Part shown: positions 16,225 through 25,414 of the stretch, in pieces
Layout: each line of letters starts with the position of its first letter
Position numbering within the stretch: position 1 is the stretch's first letter
NCBI GenBank assembly: GCA_014189435.1
Contig: CP050293.1
Coordinates: 1,989,001 to 2,053,000, forward strand
DNA: 64,000 bases
Direction of reading: 5' to 3'
DNA from: Mesorhizobium loti
Lineage (GTDB): Bacteria > Pseudomonadota > Alphaproteobacteria > Rhizobiales > Rhizobiaceae
Translations under genes and position numbers: made by a program
The notes under the pieces: generated by a model
Databases searched by the model: none
Seen by the model: only the letters and a program-made list of their open reading frames with translations
What the model was told of the DNA's origin: nothing

Positions 16225-16416
16225 CGGATGTGGCCGAGGCGGGTTCGTTGCCGCCGGCTGCTCTGAAAGCCGACAAATCCCGATTTAGCCTGCCGTTGCG
16301 CTGGGAGGCACGGCGCGATTGCGGTTGGATTCGACGGAACGGATTCACGCAGGGCGAATTGACAGAGGCCGTCAGTTCGTGGTCCGGAGGCTTTGCAAGC
16401 GATCGGGAAAGCAGGA

Positions 16417-16914
16417 ATGACTGAAATACGGCCTAAAACGCCGCCGACCTTCGACCAGTTGAGGACGATGGCCGGGCAAGAGCTCGGTGTGTCGGAATGG
16501 ACGACGGTCGACCAAAACCGCATCGACCAGTTCGCCGAATGCACCGGCGACCATCAATGGATTCATGTCGATCCTGAAAGGGCACGGCGGCAAAGCCCGT
16601 TCCGCACGACGATCGCGCATGGCTATCTGACGCTGTCGATCATCGGCGCGCTGGCGCTCGGAATGGGCATCGTGCCCGAGAATACGCAGGCGGCCTTCAA
16701 TTATGGCTTCGACAAGGTGCGGTTCCTGGCGCCGGTCAGGGTCGGCGCGCGCATCAGGCTGCGCACCACGCTGCTGTCCATGGAGGACAGGGGCCCCGGC
16801 CAGTATCTGATGAAGGCGGCCAACACGGTCGAGATCGAAGGCGAGGAAAAACCTGCCCTGATGGCAGAAACGCTGGTCATGCTCTATGAACGCCGCAAGC
16901 GGGCAGGAGCCTGA
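16417..16914 (+). CDS. MaoC-like (R)-hydratase / NodN-like protein
   Basis: A 165-residue single hot-dog domain. The hydratase signature 'DRFAECTGDHQWIHVDPERA' (here with Q at the second position) provides the Asp/His pair of MaoC/PhaJ enzymes, followed by 'PFRTTIAHGYLTLSII'. Such proteins hydrate short 2-enoyl-CoAs; NodN is a close relative. ATG 16417 follows an AGGA ribosome site. Substrate cannot be assigned. Confidence 0.85.
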   Translation: MTEIRPKTPPTFDQLRTMAGQELGVSEWTTVDQNRIDQFAECTGDHQWIHVDPERARRQSPFRTTIAHGYLTLSIIGALALGMGIVPENTQAAFNYGFDKVRFLAPVRVGARIRLRTTLLSMEDRGPGQYLMKAANTVEIEGEEKPALMAETLVMLYERRKRAGA

Positions 16915-16924
16915 GAGCGATCCG

Positions 16925-18418
16925 CTAGGAGCCGTCGGTTTGCGCAAAGTCAGAGGTTTTTGACACGTCCACCAGTCTCTGCCGCTTGAACTCGGCGCGG
17001 GCCGAGAGCATCGCGAGGAACAGCGCGACCAGCGCCAGCACCGTTGCCGTCTGAAAGGTGACCTGCATTCCCCGGGCAGCGGCCTCGGAACTCAGAAGAC
17101 CGATGCCTTGGTGCCCTTCGGCCGATGCGACGGCGAATATGGCGCCCATCAACGATGCGCCGGTGATGAGGCCGAGATTGCGCGAAAGGTTGAGCAGGCC
17201 GGATATGAGGCCGCGCTGGCTGGCTTCGATACCGGTCATGACGGCTGCGTTGTTCGACGTCTGGAACAGCGCGTAGCCGATGCAGGTGACGGTGATCGGA
17301 ACGACATAGCCGGCAATGCCGAATTTGGTCATGGCGAGCGACAGCAGGAATGTGCCTGTCGTGAGGCTGAGCAGGCCGGCGACCATCATCCTGTGGGCGC
17401 CGAAGCGGTCGGTCAGGCGTCCGGCCATCAGCGCCGACAGGGTCGAGACAAGCGGCCCGGTCGACAGCACGAGACCGACCATTGCGGCATCGAGCCCAAG
17501 TCCTCGCGACAGGTAGAACGGGGCAACCACCAGGGTTGCCATCATCACCGTCGCGACAACGAGGCTCATGGCGAGACTGGCGCTCAGTTGGAGATCGCGG
17601 AAGCTGGCAAGCTGGATCAACGGGTTTTTCACCCTCACCTGCGCGGCGGCGAAGAGAAAGACGCCGATGCCGGCTGCGACCAGCAGGCCGATGTTTAGTG
17701 CGCCGAAATTGCCTCTGCCGAGCGTCATGGCCAGCGCATAGGCGGCCAATGTCAGGGCCAGCAGCGCAGTCCCCATGACATCGAACGTGCCTCGGTCGAC
17801 CTGCGCGGTTTTATTGCGCGCCGGCAAGGCACGCCAGGCGAGAGCGAAGGTCAGCACACCCAGCGGGACATTGACGAGGAAGATCGCCCGCCAGCCGAAG
17901 CCGGCGATCAGAAGGCCGCCGAGCGAGGGGCCAAGTGTTGTGCCGATCGCGGACATGGCGCCGAGCAGGCCCATGGCGCTGCCGATTCTGTCTTTGCTTA
18001 CCGTTTCGGCGACAAAAGCCAGCGTCAACGCCATCATCAGCGCCGCGCCAAGTCCCTGCACGGCCCGCGCGGCAATCAGCAGCCACAGTGTCGGCGCCAG
18101 GCCGCAGAGCACCGATGCCGATGTGAACAGCGCGATGCCGCCAAGCAGCAAGGGCCGGCGCCCGAACATGTCGGCCAGCCGTCCGGCGCTGACGATCAGC
18201 GTGGTGATGGCGAGCAGATAGGCCAGGACCACCCATTGCACGGACTGGAACGACGCGCCGAAATTCTGCATCAGCGACGGCAACCCGACGCTGGCAATGC
18301 TGGTTCCCAGCGACGACAGCAGCGTGGCGAGCGACAGGCTTGCCAGCGCCCAGCGGGCGGATTGCATCTGTGGCAGCGCCGGTGCGCGCCCGTCTCGATT
18401 TTGCTCAGCGATTGCCAC
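16925..18418 (-). CDS. MFS drug-efflux type transporter (DHA2/EmrB-QacA family)
   Basis: A 497-residue inner-membrane protein with about 14 hydrophobic segments. Its DHA2 marks are 'LASVGLPSLMQNF'-like N-terminal residues, motif A 'GRLADMFGRRPLLLGG', and 'RAVQGLGAALMMALTLAFV' with 'GPSLGGLLIAGFGWRAIFLVNVPLG' (motif C region). A GTG at 18418 preceded by AAGGAGA is the best start; the frame extends to an ATG at 18472 that has no ribosome site. It is divergent from a LysR regulator that probably controls it. Substrate unknown. Confidence 0.88.
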   Translation of the reverse strand: MAIAEQNRDGRAPALPQMQSARWALASLSLATLLSSLGTSIASVGLPSLMQNFGASFQSVQWVVLAYLLAITTLIVSAGRLADMFGRRPLLLGGIALFTSASVLCGLAPTLWLLIAARAVQGLGAALMMALTLAFVAETVSKDRIGSAMGLLGAMSAIGTTLGPSLGGLLIAGFGWRAIFLVNVPLGVLTFALAWRALPARNKTAQVDRGTFDVMGTALLALTLAAYALAMTLGRGNFGALNIGLLVAAGIGVFLFAAAQVRVKNPLIQLASFRDLQLSASLAMSLVVATVMMATLVVAPFYLSRGLGLDAAMVGLVLSTGPLVSTLSALMAGRLTDRFGAHRMMVAGLLSLTTGTFLLSLAMTKFGIAGYVVPITVTCIGYALFQTSNNAAVMTGIEASQRGLISGLLNLSRNLGLITGASLMGAIFAVASAEGHQGIGLLSSEAAARGMQVTFQTATVLALVALFLAMLSARAEFKRQRLVDVSKTSDFAQTDGS

Positions 18419-18546
18419 GGCGATCTCCTTCCATCGGTCCCACAACCGGAACTGCTGGAGATCTAATCCCATGGACGATGTGGCGAAAGACGCAGCATTT
18501 GCATCTTATTCGTGCGTTTGACGCCATATCGTGCCATGATCCGCCG

Positions 18547-19437
18547 ATGACATCGCCCGATCTCAATCTGCTGTTCGCTCTCGACGCCCTGCTGACCGAA
18601 GGCAGCGTGGCGCGCGCCGCCAGCCGTCTGCGCCTCAGTCCCTCGGCGATGAGCCGGACACTGGCGCGGCTGCGCGAGGCGACGGGCGACCCGCTGCTGG
18701 TTCGCGCCGGTCGCGGTCTGGTGGCGACGCCGCGCGCGGAAGAACTGCGACAGCAGGTTGGCCGCGTCGTTCAGGATGCGGAGGCGCTGCTGCGTCCTGC
18801 CACCCTGCTTGATCTCCGGAGCCTGGACAGGGTCTTCACGCTGCGCACCAATGAGAGTTTCGTCGAAGAATTCGCACCTCGTCTCGTCGCCCGTATTCAG
18901 GCCGATGCGCCCGGCGCGCGGCTGCGCTTTGCACCGAAGTCCGACAAGGACGTCATGTCGTTGCGCGACGCGGCGATCGACCTGGACATAGGCGTCGCCG
19001 GCGAGACCGGACCGGAGGTGCGCATCCAGGCATTGCTTCGCGATCGCTTCATCGGCGCCGTGCGAACGGGCCATCCCCTGAGTGAGGGCGCGGTGACGCC
19101 AGAGCGCTATGCGGCAGGCCGGCACATCAGCGTTTCACGGCGTGGCCGCGAGAAAGGGCCGATCGACGAGGCTTTGAACGGGCTGGGGCTGCAGCGGACG
19201 GTCGTGTGCATGGTTTCCGGTTTCTCGGCAGCCCTTGCCATGGCCCGCACATCAGACCTGATCGCCAGCGTGCCCGAGCGGCACACCGAGGGCGCACGCG
19301 CCGGCATGCACAGTTTTCCCCTGCCGGTCGCCACCGCTGGGGTCACCATCTCCATGCTGTGGCACCCGCGCCTCGACGCCGATCCGGCGCAACGCTGGTT
19401 GCGTGATTGCGTGCGGGAGGTCTGTGCGAACCGCTAA
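18547..19437 (+). CDS. LysR-family transcriptional regulator
   Basis: A 296-residue LysR protein with a winged HTH at about 1-65 ('LNLLFALDALLTEGSVARAASRLRLSPSAMSRTLARLREATG') and an effector domain after about 90. Its start lies 128 bp from the divergent MFS transporter, the usual arrangement for a LysR protein and its target. ATG 18547 begins the conserved DNA-binding domain; the longer open frame upstream is not family-like. Confidence 0.9.
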   Translation: MTSPDLNLLFALDALLTEGSVARAASRLRLSPSAMSRTLARLREATGDPLLVRAGRGLVATPRAEELRQQVGRVVQDAEALLRPATLLDLRSLDRVFTLRTNESFVEEFAPRLVARIQADAPGARLRFAPKSDKDVMSLRDAAIDLDIGVAGETGPEVRIQALLRDRFIGAVRTGHPLSEGAVTPERYAAGRHISVSRRGREKGPIDEALNGLGLQRTVVCMVSGFSAALAMARTSDLIASVPERHTEGARAGMHSFPLPVATAGVTISMLWHPRLDADPAQRWLRDCVREVCANR

Positions 19438-19454
19438 CGGACGAGAGTGCGAAA

Positions 19455-20879
19455 TCAACGCGCCATCGCCGCCTCGAGCACCCTGAAAATCCGCTCGTCC
19501 GCGCATTGGGCAACGTTGAAGCGCAGGAAGCGGCTGGCTGTTCCGGACAGGCTGAACGCATTGCCGGGCGCCAGCACGATGTTGTCGGCCAAAGCGCGGC
19601 GCGCCACTTCGGCCGCATCGACGCCATCGGGCAGGCTGCACCACAGGAACAGGCCGGCCGGCTGGTCGATCCAGGGCGTGATGCCGATCGCCTTCAGGCG
19701 GGCGCTGGTCTCGCCCATGGCGCGCGCAAGCTTCGCGCGCAGCAAATCCATATGCTTGCGGTAGCTGCCGTCCTTCAGCAGGGTCAGCACCAGTTCGGCG
19801 GCAAGCCGTCCGCCGCCGAAGGTCGTGGCGATCTTGAGGTCGGTCAGGGGCTCGATCCAGTCGCGGGGTGCGGCGATGAAGCCGCAGCGAACCGACGCCG
19901 ACAGGGTCTTGGAGAAGCTGCCGATGTGGACGACCCGGTTGAGACCATCGAACGCCGCCAGCCTGGGGGCCGGCGCATGTTCGAAATCGGCGAAGATATC
20001 GTCCTCGACGATGGTCAATTCCGATTGGTCGGCGAGCTTCAGCAGCCGGTGCGCGGTGACCGGCGACAAGACCGCGCCGGTCGGGTTGTGGATGGCGGAG
20101 TTGGTAATGTAGAGGCGCGGCCGGTGCTCGGCCAGCGCTTGCGCGAACAGGTCGATATCCGGCCCCGACGGCGTGTAGGGGACGCTGACGACCTTGGCCC
20201 GGTGGGCGCGCAGCAAAGCGTGAAAATTGAAATAGCAGGGGTCGTCGACCAGCACCGTATCGCCGGGTTCGATGAGGAACCGGCACAGGAGGTCGATGGC
20301 CTGCGTGCCCGATTCCGTCAGCACGATCTGCTCAGGCGAGGCTTCGATGCCATAGCCAGCCATGCGCCGTGCCAGCAATTGCCGCAGCGGCGGCAGCCCG
20401 AGCGGCGTGCCGTAGTCGGCCAGCGCGACATCGTCGGCACGCGCCACCGTGCGCAGCGCCCGGCGCAGCCCTGTCTGAGGCATCCACGAGGCCGGCAGCC
20501 AGCCGCAGCCGGGTTTCAGCATGTCATCGCCGGCTTCCAGGGACTGGCGCGAGATCCAGAGCGGATCGACGGCGCGGTCGAGGCGGGGACCGATTTCGGC
20601 CAGAGACAGCGGCGCCAGCGAGCCGGCGGCATAGAAGCCTGAGCCCGGCCGCGAGCGGATCGCGCCTTCGGCGGCGAGCCGCTCATAGGCTTCGACCACG
20701 GTGGATTTGGACACCTGCATGGATTTGGCGAAAGCGCGGATCGAGGGCAATCGTGCTCCCGGCGTCAGGCTGCGCGCCGCGATCCGCTGGCGGATCGTCG
20801 CCATGACGCCTTCGACGAGCGTTCCGCTGCTCTCGCTTTCAGAGGCCTGATTGTCCATCCGTACTGCTCTGTTGACCAT
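19455..20879 (-). CDS. MocR/PdxR-type regulator (GntR HTH fused to aminotransferase fold)
   Basis: A 474-residue fusion: a GntR winged HTH at about 20-88 ('LTPGARLPSIRAFAKSMQVSKSTVVEAYERLAAEGAI') and a class I/II aminotransferase-like domain at about 110-470, with the PLP-binding Lys in 'IGSFSKTLSASVRCGFIA'. MocR proteins use PLP as a cofactor or effector to regulate neighbouring genes. It is divergent from the EamA transporter with an 83-bp gap, so that gene is the likely target. An alternative ATG lies at 20858. Confidence 0.9.
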   Translation of the reverse strand: MVNRAVRMDNQASESESSGTLVEGVMATIRQRIAARSLTPGARLPSIRAFAKSMQVSKSTVVEAYERLAAEGAIRSRPGSGFYAAGSLAPLSLAEIGPRLDRAVDPLWISRQSLEAGDDMLKPGCGWLPASWMPQTGLRRALRTVARADDVALADYGTPLGLPPLRQLLARRMAGYGIEASPEQIVLTESGTQAIDLLCRFLIEPGDTVLVDDPCYFNFHALLRAHRAKVVSVPYTPSGPDIDLFAQALAEHRPRLYITNSAIHNPTGAVLSPVTAHRLLKLADQSELTIVEDDIFADFEHAPAPRLAAFDGLNRVVHIGSFSKTLSASVRCGFIAAPRDWIEPLTDLKIATTFGGGRLAAELVLTLLKDGSYRKHMDLLRAKLARAMGETSARLKAIGITPWIDQPAGLFLWCSLPDGVDAAEVARRALADNIVLAPGNAFSLSGTASRFLRFNVAQCADERIFRVLEAAMAR

Positions 20880-20962
20880 GACAGTTTTGCATAAGTGTAC
20901 CGCATTGTCTCTGGCAATGCCACGGGCCCCGATCGATACAGAGCCGACAAACGGAGCATAAG

Positions 20963-21826
20963 ATGGACAAGACCGCGAGCGGCTGGGTGAACGGATTCAT
21001 CGGCGTTTTGATCTTCAGCGGCTCGCTGCCGGCGACGCGCGTGGCGGTGAAGGATTTCGATCCGACATTCCTGACGTCGGCCCGGGCGGCGATTGCCGGG
21101 CTGCTTGGCCTGGCGCTGCTGCTCCTGTTCCGGCAGAAACGCCCTGAGCGCGGCGACCTGCTGTCGCTGGTGATCGTGGCGCTGGGCGTGGTGGTTGGCT
21201 TTCCCTTGCTGACCGCTCTGGCGCTGAAACATGTCACCACGGCCCATTCCATCATCTTCGTCGGCCTGCTGCCGCTGGCCACCGCGATCTTCGGCGTGCT
21301 GCGCGGCGGCGACCGTCCGCGCCCCGCATTCTGGCTGTTTTCGTGCATCGGCAGCGCGCTGGTCGCGGGTTTTGCGCTGACGCAGGGCGTGACGGCCTCG
21401 CCGGTCGGCGATGGTCTGATGCTGGCCGCCATCATCGCCTGCGGTCTCGGCTACGCCGAGGGCGCCGCGCTGTCACGCAAGCTCGGCGGCTGGCAGGTGA
21501 TCTGCTGGGCGCTGGTGCTGTCGCTGCCGATCATGCTGGTGCTGACGCTGATGACCATGCCGCCGTCGTTCGACGGCGTCGGCGTCAGTGCGTGGATCGG
21601 GCTTGCCTATGTCTCGCTGTTCAGCATGCTGATCGGCTTCGTGTTCTGGTATCGCGGGCTGGCGCAAGGCGGCATCGCCGCGGTCGGGCAGTTGCAGCTG
21701 CTGCAGCCATTTTTCGGGCTGGCGCTGGCAGCGACGCTGCTGCACGAGCAGGTCAGCCCGCTGATGGTTGTCGTCACGCTTGGCGTGGTGCTTTGCGTCG
21801 TAGGGGCCAAGCGATTCGCGAAGTAA
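20963..21826 (+). CDS. EamA/DMT-family inner-membrane exporter
   Basis: A 287-residue drug/metabolite transporter with ten hydrophobic segments in two EamA repeats (about 5-140 and 150-285). Typical parts are 'PTFLTSARAAIAGLLGLALLL' and 'GLAQGGIAAVGQLQLLQPFFGLALAATLLHEQV'. It exports a small metabolite of unknown identity. Its upstream region is shared with the MocR regulator; a CGGAGC ribosome site precedes ATG 20963. Confidence 0.9.
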   Translation: MDKTASGWVNGFIGVLIFSGSLPATRVAVKDFDPTFLTSARAAIAGLLGLALLLLFRQKRPERGDLLSLVIVALGVVVGFPLLTALALKHVTTAHSIIFVGLLPLATAIFGVLRGGDRPRPAFWLFSCIGSALVAGFALTQGVTASPVGDGLMLAAIIACGLGYAEGAALSRKLGGWQVICWALVLSLPIMLVLTLMTMPPSFDGVGVSAWIGLAYVSLFSMLIGFVFWYRGLAQGGIAAVGQLQLLQPFFGLALAATLLHEQVSPLMVVVTLGVVLCVVGAKRFAK

Positions 21827-21871
21827 GAATTGCCACGACGCGCGATCGCCTGACGACGGTGCCGTCCTCGC

Positions 21872-22912
21872 CTAGAACTTCGTCACCACCCCGATGCCGA
21901 TGCCCTCGAAGCCGCCCATCGCCATCAGGGCCGCCGGCGCCTCGTCGAGGCTGATCTTCTTGCCGACGAGCAGTTCGGGCTTGAGCTTGCCGTTGCGGAT
22001 CATGTCCATCATCGCCTGATAGCGATAGGCCTGCATGCCGTGGCTGCCGAGAATCTCGAGCTCGAAGGCGATCACCTTGTCCATCGGCACCTGCGGCCGG
22101 GCATGCTCGCCCAGCATCAGGCCGACCTGCACGTGGCGGCCGCGCCTGCGCAGATTGGATATCGAATTGAACGAGGTGGTGGGGTGGCCGAGCGCGTCCA
22201 TCGACATATGCGCGCCGCCATTGGTGATCTGCTTGACCGCCTTGACCACATTCGGCGTCGTGGACGCATTGATGGTGGCGACGGCGCCGATTTTTTTGGC
22301 GAACTCCAGCTTCTCGTCGGTGAGATCGATGGCGATGACATTGGCGCCCATGGCGCTGGCGATCATGATCGCCGACAGGCCGACGCCGCCGCAGCCATGC
22401 ACCGCGACCCATTCGCCCGGCGTCACCCGGCCCTGGTCGACAATGGCGCGAAACGAGGTGACGAAGCGGCAGCCGAGGCTGGCGGCGGTGGCGAATTCCA
22501 TCTCGTCGGGCAAGCGCACGAGATTGGTGTCGGCGTGTTCGATGGCGACATATTCGGCAAACGAGCCCCAGCCCGTGAAGCCAGGCTGTGTCTGGTGCTC
22601 GCAGACCTGGTGATTGCCCGATGTGCACTCGAAGCAGCGGCCGCAGCCGACCGCGAACGGCACGGTGACGCGCTCGCCGGCCTTCCAGCGGGTGACCTGC
22701 TTGCCGGCGGCGACGACGATGCCGGCCAGTTCGTGGCCCGGCACATGCGGCAGCGTGATGCCGTCGTCATGACCCATCCAGCCATGCCAGTCGCTGCGGC
22801 ACAGGCCGGTCGCCTCGACCTTGATGACGACGCCATCGGCGGCCGGCTTCGGATCGGGAACGGTCTGGATCGTCGGCGCTTCGCCGAATTTCTCGAAGAC
22901 GACGGCTCTCAT
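21872..22912 (-). CDS. Zinc-dependent alcohol dehydrogenase family protein
   Basis: A 346-residue medium-chain dehydrogenase. The catalytic-zinc site uses Cys in '[12 protein letters not shown]' and 'PGHELAG'. The structural-zinc lobe has four cysteines ('[16 protein letters not shown]'). The NAD(P)-binding fold has '[13 protein letters not shown]' and '[18 protein letters not shown]'. It oxidises an alcohol or polyol; the substrate is unclear. It is followed on the same strand by no close partner, and the next minus-strand genes upstream are the isomerase/hydrolase pair about 110 bp away. Confidence 0.9.
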   Translation of the reverse strand: MRAVVFEKFGEAPTIQTVPDPKPAADGVVIKVEATGLCRSDWHGWMGHDDGITLPHVPGHELAGIVVAAGKQVTRWKAGERVTVPFAVGCGRCFECTSGNHQVCEHQTQPGFTGWGSFAEYVAIEHADTNLVRLPDEMEFATAASLGCRFVTSFRAIVDQGRVTPGEWVAVHGCGGVGLSAIMIASAMGANVIAIDLTDEKLEFAKKIGAVATINASTTPNVVKAVKQITNGGAHMSMDALGHPTTSFNSISNLRRRGRHVQVGLMLGEHARPQVPMDKVIAFELEILGSHGMQAYRYQAMMDMIRNGKLKPELLVGKKISLDEAPAALMAMGGFEGIGIGVVTKF

Positions 22913-23025
22913 CGGTCACTCCACCCTGCTGCAGCTGGGAAACGATAGCCGATTCCCTGTCCGGTCAAGCGGAAATCGATTCCGCCAGACCTCCGGCGCC
23001 GACGCCACGCGTGGGCCGATGAAGC

Positions 23026-23676
23026 CTATTCGGCATCGATCTGGTTCTGGGGCGCGGCCTTTTGGAAGGCCGGCAGCGCCATGCAGGCGGCGTTGATGCG
23101 CGCGATCGTCGGGTAGGGCGTCAGATCGACCCCGAAGCGGGCGTTGCTGGCAATCTGCGCGGCCAGGCAGATGTCAGCCAGGCCCGGCGCGTCGCCATGG
23201 CAGAATTCTCCGGTCTCGGGTGACGAAGCCAGGATCTTTTCAAGCGGCTGAAAGCCTTCGTTCACCCAGTGACGGAACCAGTTGGTGATGTCCTCGTCGC
23301 CGGCGCCGAACAGGGTGCGCAGCGAGGTCAGCACGCGCAGATTGTTCACCGGGTGGATGTCGCAGGCGATCATCTGCGCCAGCATTCTCACCCGTGCCCG
23401 GCCGGCCGCATCCCTCGGCAGCAGCGGTGGCTCCGGTCTTGTCTCGTCGAGGAATTCGATGATTGCCAGCGATTGCGTCAGCAGCGTGCCGTCGCCGAGG
23501 ATCAGCGCCGGCACCAGCCCTTGCGGATTGACCGCGAGATAGGCCGGCTCCAGATGCTCGCCGTGGCGCAGATGATGCGGGACGTAGTCGTAGCTCAGCC
23601 CCTTCATCTCCAGCGCGATCCGCACCCGATAGGAGGTGGAGGAGCGATAGTAGTTGTGCAGGACGAGTTCGCTCAT
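23026..23676 (-). CDS. maiA: Maleylacetoacetate (or maleylpyruvate) isomerase, zeta-class GST
   Basis: A 216-residue glutathione-S-transferase of the zeta class. 'YYRSSTSYRVRIALEMKGL' carries the catalytic Ser-Ser-x-x-Ser motif, 'NPQGLVPALI' and 'LTQSLAIIEFLDE' form the glutathione site, and 'CDIHPVNNLRVL' is typical of MaiA. It isomerises the cis ring-cleavage product of homogentisate or gentisate using glutathione. It starts 4 bases after the stop of the FAH-family hydrolase, so the two steps are encoded together. The gentisate route (maleylpyruvate) is an alternative because the partner resembles fumarylpyruvate hydrolase. Confidence 0.85.
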   Translation of the reverse strand: MSELVLHNYYRSSTSYRVRIALEMKGLSYDYVPHHLRHGEHLEPAYLAVNPQGLVPALILGDGTLLTQSLAIIEFLDETRPEPPLLPRDAAGRARVRMLAQMIACDIHPVNNLRVLTSLRTLFGAGDEDITNWFRHWVNEGFQPLEKILASSPETGEFCHGDAPGLADICLAAQIASNARFGVDLTPYPTIARINAACMALPAFQKAAPQNQIDAE

Positions 23677-23680
23677 GCGC

Positions 23681-24376
23681 TCACTTCGGCTGGCCAATGG
23701 TTATCTCGATCGTGCCGATGCCGTCGACGCCGCCCGTCATCGTGTCGCCGGGGCTGACCGCGCCGACACCGGCCGGCGTGCCGGTGAAGATCAGGTCGCC
23801 GGGCTCCAGCTCCATCGCCTCGCTGCAGATCGACACGATGTCCGATATCGGCCAGATCAGCTCGGAGAGGTCGGCATCCTGCCTGACCTTGCCGTTGACG
23901 GCGAGCCAGATGCGGCCCTTCTGCGGATGGCCGGATTTTTGTGCTGACGTCAGCGGGCCGCAAGGCGCGGAGCGGTCGAACGCCTTCGACCAGTCCCACG
24001 GACGGGCGGCCTTCTTGGCCTCGTCCTGCAGGTCGCGGCGGGTGAGGTCGATGCCGACGCCATAACCCCAGACATGGTCCAGCGCCTGTTCGCGGGGAAT
24101 GCGGAAGCCGGCTTTGCCGATCGCGGCGACCAGTTCGATTTCGTGATGCAGATTGGCCGTCAGCGGCGGGTAGGGGATATCAGTGCCGGAATCGACCACC
24201 GCGTCGGCCGGCTTGGTGAAGAAGAAGGGCGGATCGCGCTCGTCATTGCCGAGCTCGCGGGCATGCGCCGCGTAGTTGCGGCCGACGCAGAAGATGCGGC
24301 GCACCGCGAAACGCTCGGACGAGCCCGCAACGGCCACAGACGGGATCGCGGGCAGGGGAAGGACGAAGTCTGTCAT
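23681..24376 (-). CDS. Fumarylacetoacetate-hydrolase family protein, possibly fumarylpyruvate hydrolase
   Basis: A 231-residue FAH-fold hydrolase. 'IFCVGRNYAAHARELGN' starts the domain, the metal site is formed by 'LHHEIELVAAIGK' and a later Asp in 'GIDLTRRDLQ', and 'GDLIFTGTPAGVGAV' is the conserved C-terminal loop. The short form and the sequence around 'YGVGIDLTRRDLQDEAKKAARPW' resemble fumarylpyruvate hydrolase (NagK) more than the longer fumarylacetoacetase. It cleaves the trans acid made by the adjacent isomerase. ATG 24376 begins the conserved region; the open frame further upstream is not family-like. Confidence 0.85.
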   Translation of the reverse strand: MTDFVLPLPAIPSVAVAGSSERFAVRRIFCVGRNYAAHARELGNDERDPPFFFTKPADAVVDSGTDIPYPPLTANLHHEIELVAAIGKAGFRIPREQALDHVWGYGVGIDLTRRDLQDEAKKAARPWDWSKAFDRSAPCGPLTSAQKSGHPQKGRIWLAVNGKVRQDADLSELIWPISDIVSICSEAMELEPGDLIFTGTPAGVGAVSPGDTMTGGVDGIGTIEITIGQPK

Positions 24377-24551
24377 GTGGGTCTCTGCCTGGTTGCCGGA
24401 ACATTCGACCGATTTGGGCGCCCGGGCAAGGCGATTTGGCCGAGAAAGTGCCGGCAGCACTTTCCGCCGGAGATGGCGATATACTATTTGGCAATAATCT
24501 GGCCATGGTGGCGGGGTTATTCTCATCGCCCACGAACTGAAATGAACCCCC

Positions 24552-25235
24552 ATGACCGCCACACACGATCGCGCCCGGTTCCTGATCATCGATGACCACC
24601 CGCTGTTTCGCGAGGCGCTGCACAGCGCGGTGCAGATGGCCTATCCGGAAGTCGACACGGTGGAGGCGCGCTCGATCACCGAGGCGCTCGATCTGCTGGC
24701 CGGCGCCAAGCCTTTCGACCTCGCGCTGCTCGACCTCTCGATGCCCGACGTGCACGGCTTCGAAGGCCTGCTGCAGCTCAGGACCCGCTATCCGCGCCTG
24801 CCGGTGGTGATCGTCTCGGGCCATGAGGAGCCGAAGATCATTTCCGAGGCGCTGTCCTATGGTGCTGCCGGCTTCATTCCGAAATCGGCGCGCAAGAGCG
24901 ACCTTGCCGCCGCCATACGCTCGGTGATGGAAGGCGCGATCTATGTGCCGGAAACCTATGAAGGCCGCACGCCCGACGCCGAAAGCGTCGACCGCGCCGA
25001 CATGGTGCAGCGCCTGTCGACGCTGACGCCGCAACAGCTGCGCGTGCTGCAGATGCTGCGCCAGGGCCTGCTCAACAAGCAGATCGCCTACGAGCTGCAG
25101 GTGGGAGAGACGACGGTCAAGGCGCATGTGTCGGAGATTTTGCGCAAGCTCAATGTGTACAGCCGCACGCAGGCGGTGATCGAGGTTTCGAAGCTGGACA
25201 ATGCGGAGCTTTTCAGGGATCAGGCGGGGTTTTGA
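24552..25235 (+). CDS. LuxR/NarL-type response regulator
   Basis: A 227-residue regulator with an N-terminal receiver (about 8-125: acidic Asp14/Asp15, phospho-acceptor Asp61 in 'LALLDLSMPDVHG', and a Lys in 'FIPKSARKSD') and a C-terminal LuxR HTH (about 155-220: 'LTPQQLRVLQMLRQGLLNKQIAYEL'). It probably receives phosphate from the hybrid kinase at 34.2-35.5 kb. In Pseudomonas, related kinases and LuxR regulators lie near each other in the ethanol-oxidation (Erc/Era) and NosP/NahK loci. Its last 78 codons are repeated at 26931-27167. Confidence 0.88.
   Translation: MTATHDRARFLIIDDHPLFREALHSAVQMAYPEVDTVEARSITEALDLLAGAKPFDLALLDLSMPDVHGFEGLLQLRTRYPRLPVVIVSGHEEPKIISEALSYGAAGFIPKSARKSDLAAAIRSVMEGAIYVPETYEGRTPDAESVDRADMVQRLSTLTPQQLRVLQMLRQGLLNKQIAYELQVGETTVKAHVSEILRKLNVYSRTQAVIEVSKLDNAELFRDQAGF
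24999..25235 (+). repeat. Direct repeat copy 1: 3' end of the response regulator gene
   Basis: This 237-base stretch is repeated at 26931-27167. Fifteen positions differ and all differences are synonymous, so both copies encode the same 78 residues. Similarity continues, more weakly, downstream through a GC-rich palindrome and a transposon end. This is the copy attached to the complete gene. Confidence 0.95.
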
Positions 25236-25320
25236 TCTTTACCCTCCCTCCTGTGGGGAGGGTCGATCCGCGAAGCGGAGCGGGGTGGGGGGCGCGCCGC
25301 ACCCACCACGCTCAACAATG
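25236..25320. repeat. GC-rich intergenic palindromic repeat after the response regulator
   Basis: CCCTCC and GGGAGGG arms (25244-25262) are followed by a 'gcgaagcggagcggggtggg' segment. A diverged copy sits at about 27190-27225, after the second copy of the regulator 3' end. A related layout (pyrimidine run, purine run, 'gcgaagc' or 'gcgaagccgag') is seen at about 61,375-61,435. The form resembles dispersed palindromes common between Mesorhizobium genes. Confidence 0.6.
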
Positions 25321-25411
25321 GCCGGGCGAACATGGTAAAAAGTGCACTGTCACCGCGTTTCCGATCGGTAACGCCATCGGGCTCACCTGCCAGATGCGCC
25401 TGTCGCCACAA
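25321..25411. mobile_element. Remnant of a RAYT-type element: terminal repeat fused to an internal transposase piece
   Basis: Bases 25321-25363 match the right end of the intact element at 26890-26930, including the 'agtgcactgtcaccg' core. Directly after it, the minus strand of about 25371-25408 encodes 'AHLAGEPDGVTD', against 'AHLTDEPDGVTD' in the intact transposase. This looks like a deletion derivative. It lies between the response regulator and the AT-rich immunity-like gene. Confidence 0.55.
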
Positions 25412-25414
25412 TTC

